Assembly (NCBI RefSeq): GCF_000686025.1
Contig: NZ_JMLQ01000003.1
Span: forward strand, 248,001-312,000
DNA from: Rhodococcus sp. UNC23MFCrub1.1
GTDB lineage: Bacteria > Actinomycetota > Actinomycetes > Mycobacteriales > Mycobacteriaceae
Length of the DNA: 64,000 nt
Reading direction: 5' to 3'
Below are positions 62,422 to 64,000 of the stretch, piece by piece. Position 1 is the stretch's first letter; each line of letters opens with the position of its first letter. Under the pieces are notes generated by a model that had not been told where the DNA came from, did not search any database, and saw only the letters and a program-made list of their open reading frames with translations. The translations under genes were made by a program, and so were the position numbers.

Positions 62422-63459
62422 ATGCGGTGGGACGGTCAGACACTCGACGCTCCCGACGGGGCGCTTCCCGGCCTCGAGCGCACCGGGCTGGTGCGTGCCG
62501 GTCTGGTCCGCACCGTCCGCACGCCCGAGTTCGAGGGCGTCACCTTCCACGAGGTGCTCTGCAAGAGCGCCCTCAACCGGGTGCCCGAGGAATCGGCGCT
62601 GCCGTTCCGCTGGACCATCAACCCCGCGCGCGGGTGCTCGCACGCGTGCCGCTACTGCTTCGCCCGGCCGACCCACGAGTACCTCGACCTCGATGCGGGC
62701 CGCGACTTCGACTCGCAGATCGTGGTCAAGACCAACATCGTCTCGGTGCTGCGCAAGGAACTCGCCCGCGCCTCGTGGAAACGTGACCCGGTCGCCCTGG
62801 GCACCAACACCGACCCGTACCAGCGCGCGGAGGGTCGCTACGAGCTCATGCCGGGCATCATCCGGGCGCTCACCGAGTCCGGTACCTCGTTCTCGATTCT
62901 GACCAAGGGCACGTTGCTGCGACGGGATCTGCCGCTGCTCACCCTCGCCGCTCAGCAGGTGAACGTGCAGGTGAGTGTCAGTCTCGCCTTTCACGACGAG
63001 GATCTGCAGAAGTCTCTCGAGCCGGGGGCGCCGTCACCGCGCGCTCGCCTCGACATGATCCGGGCCATCACGGACGCGGGTCTGTCGTGCCACGTGCTCA
63101 TCGCGCCCGTCATCCCGTTCCTGACCGACAGTCCCAAACACCTCGGCGCCCTGATGGCGGCCCTGGAAGACGCGGGCGCGACCGGTGTGACCGCGCTGCC
63201 GATGCATCTGCGGTCCAGCACCAAGGAGTGGTTCATGAGCTGGCTCGCCGAGCATCATCCGGCTCTCGTGCGCCGCTATCGGGTGCTCTACGGACGCGGA
63301 GCGTACGTCAGCCCGGAATACAAGCAGTGGCTTCGCGACAAGGTGGAACCGTTGCGGGAGAAGCACTCTCTGACGGGGCTCGATCCGGCCGGTGCGCGGC
63401 GTGTGGCCAGGGCAGCTCCCGCGGAACCCGCTCCGGAACCAGCGATGACCCTGTTCTGA
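62422..63459 (+). CDS. Rv2578c-family radical SAM protein (SplB/DNA-repair-photolyase-like)
   Basis: A 345-residue radical S-adenosylmethionine protein. The [4Fe-4S] motif C-x3-C-x2-C is in ARGCSHACRYCFARPTHEYLD. GTNTDPYQRAEGRYELMPGI and LRSSTKEWFMSWLAEHHP are family blocks. The family belongs with COG1533 (SplB-related), whose best-known member splits spore photoproduct, but the reaction of this branch is not known. The ATG at 62422 has CAGGAGGGG 5 nt upstream. The divergent neighbour is photolyase-like and the shared promoter has two LexA-like boxes; the mycobacterial homologue is also reported as SOS-controlled. Confidence 0.9.
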   Translation: MRWDGQTLDAPDGALPGLERTGLVRAGLVRTVRTPEFEGVTFHEVLCKSALNRVPEESALPFRWTINPARGCSHACRYCFARPTHEYLDLDAGRDFDSQIVVKTNIVSVLRKELARASWKRDPVALGTNTDPYQRAEGRYELMPGIIRALTESGTSFSILTKGTLLRRDLPLLTLAAQQVNVQVSVSLAFHDEDLQKSLEPGAPSPRARLDMIRAITDAGLSCHVLIAPVIPFLTDSPKHLGALMAALEDAGATGVTALPMHLRSSTKEWFMSWLAEHHPALVRRYRVLYGRGAYVSPEYKQWLRDKVEPLREKHSLTGLDPAGARRVARAAPAEPAPEPAMTLF

Positions 63460-63464
63460 GTCGG

Positions 63465-64000
63465 TCAGAAGCCGGGGGTCACGCCGATGTGCTCGAGGTA
63501 GCGCCGCGCCGAGCGGACCACCGCGCCGTGAGCGTCCTCCTCGACGACCCGGTCCCACCACGCCCCGACGATGCGCTCGAAGGCCACGTTCTCGAGGAGG
63601 GCGACCGTCCGGCGGATCGTGTCGGGATGTTCGGGGATCAGGTTGGGGTAGCTGTACATGAACGAGACCCATCGGCGATCGGACACCACCTGGACGATGT
63701 CCCCGGTGCAGAGCGCGCCGCGGCCGTCGGTGCCCGGCCAATGCAGCACCGAGCCGCCGGCGAAGTGCACCCGGGTGTTGATCAGCGTCCGCCCCGGCAG
63801 TATCTCCAGGGAGTCGCCCGACCACGTGCGGATGTTGCCGGCGCGGGGCAGCCACGCACGGTCGGACTCGTGCACGTAGATCGGTACGTCGCCGAAGGCC
63901 TCGCTCCACTCGACCATCGCGCTGTAGTAGTGCGGGTGGGACAGAGCGACGGCCGACACGCCGCCCAGTTCGGTGACACGGGCGATCGCGGCGTCGTCGA
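63465..64000 (-). CDS. MBL-fold metallohydrolase, 5' end cut by window edge
   Basis: The last 178 residues of a metallo-beta-lactamase fold protein; the frame is open to position 64000 (DDAAIARVTELGGVSAVALSHPHYYSAMVEW...), so a GTG at 63957-63959 is internal and not the start. The metal motif appears as SHPHYYSAMVEWS, a variant of HxHxDH lacking the Asp-His pair, and GALCTGDIVQVVSDRRWVSFMYSYPN supplies a second metal-site block. Substrate unknown. Convergent with the radical-SAM gene, 5 bp apart. Confidence 0.82.
   Translation of the reverse strand, partial: DDAAIARVTELGGVSAVALSHPHYYSAMVEWSEAFGDVPIYVHESDRAWLPRAGNIRTWSGDSLEILPGRTLINTRVHFAGGSVLHWPGTDGRGALCTGDIVQVVSDRRWVSFMYSYPNLIPEHPDTIRRTVALLENVAFERIVGAWWDRVVEEDAHGAVVRSARRYLEHIGVTPGF

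Noticed and set aside
63957..63959. GTG start for the MBL-fold gene
   Set aside because: The frame continues upstream with protein-like sequence (DDAAIARVTELGG) to the window edge, so the gene is truncated rather than starting here.

Overview
The window is GC-rich actinobacterial chromosome of the mycolic-acid order Mycobacteriales, most likely Rhodococcus or a close Nocardiaceae relative. The evidence is the gene content (AftC arabinofuranosyltransferase, PimA and the PIM acyltransferase, paired TrkA subunits, ChdC-type haem synthesis, SigK/RskA), frequent GTG and TTG starts, an IdeR-type iron box, mycobacterial-type LexA boxes, and a gene order that follows the Mycobacterium tuberculosis Rv2692-Rv2578c block with local insertions. 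The genus is an inference. There is no prophage, integrase, transposase, rRNA or CRISPR array.

Layout. 1-6.5 kb: two TrkA-type K+ uptake subunits, an APC permease, a TrmA/RlmD-type RNA methyltransferase and a two-gene ABC exporter. 6.8-12.3 kb: SigK with its anti-sigma factor RskA, a glutaminase fused to STAS and cNMP-binding domains, and dxs. 12.3-16.7 kb: an iron-regulated siderophore-binding lipoprotein and fadB-fadA. 16.8-25 kb: RNase D, a DUF3000 protein, and a hemE-hemY-chdC-HAD-molybdoenzyme operon. 25-32.5 kb: a MaoC hydratase, an SRPBCC protein, a RibD-like reductase/lipoprotein hydrolase/aftC/msrB operon, a ZapE-type ATPase, a GNAT enzyme and two small proteins. 32.5-33.2 kb: a Gly-Cys-Val tRNA operon on the minus strand and a lone tRNA-Val on the plus strand. 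33.2-41 kb: a PGPGW membrane protein, a FhuF-like Fe-S protein, then thrS-HIT-pgsA-acyltransferase-pimA-NUDIX, a tight operon for early phosphatidylinositol mannoside synthesis. 41-47.4 kb: pdxS/pdxT (vitamin B6) with tesB between them, yebC, and the SOS-type ruvCAB operon. 47.5-59.7 kb: yajC-secD-secF, a solute-binding lipoprotein, apt, rel, a cyclophilin, a glyoxalase-II-like hydrolase, hisS and a membrane protein. 59.7-64 kb: a TetR regulator, a DUF3237 protein, a 31-bp tandem repeat, a photolyase/cryptochrome-like gene divergent from a radical-SAM gene, and a truncated MBL-fold gene.

The most unusual object is the photolyase-like gene at 61.0-62.3 kb. Its FAD-binding domain comes first and an alpha/beta domain like the normal photolyase N-terminus comes last, which is a circular permutation. 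Four cysteines match the pattern of iron-sulfur photolyases. Its promoter region is shared with a SplB-like (COG1533-type) radical-SAM gene and holds two LexA-box-like sites, suggesting a damage-inducible pair of DNA photoproduct enzymes. Next to it lies a five-unit 31-bp tandem repeat whose core recurs inside the 5' end of the ABC ATPase gene near 6.5 kb.

Other structure outside genes: two copies of one long palindrome (42.7 and 56.0 kb), one in a divergent promoter and one between convergent genes; several perfect terminator hairpins; and at least seven genes whose start codon lies 6-8 nt after a TANNNT -10 element, the signature of leaderless mRNA.
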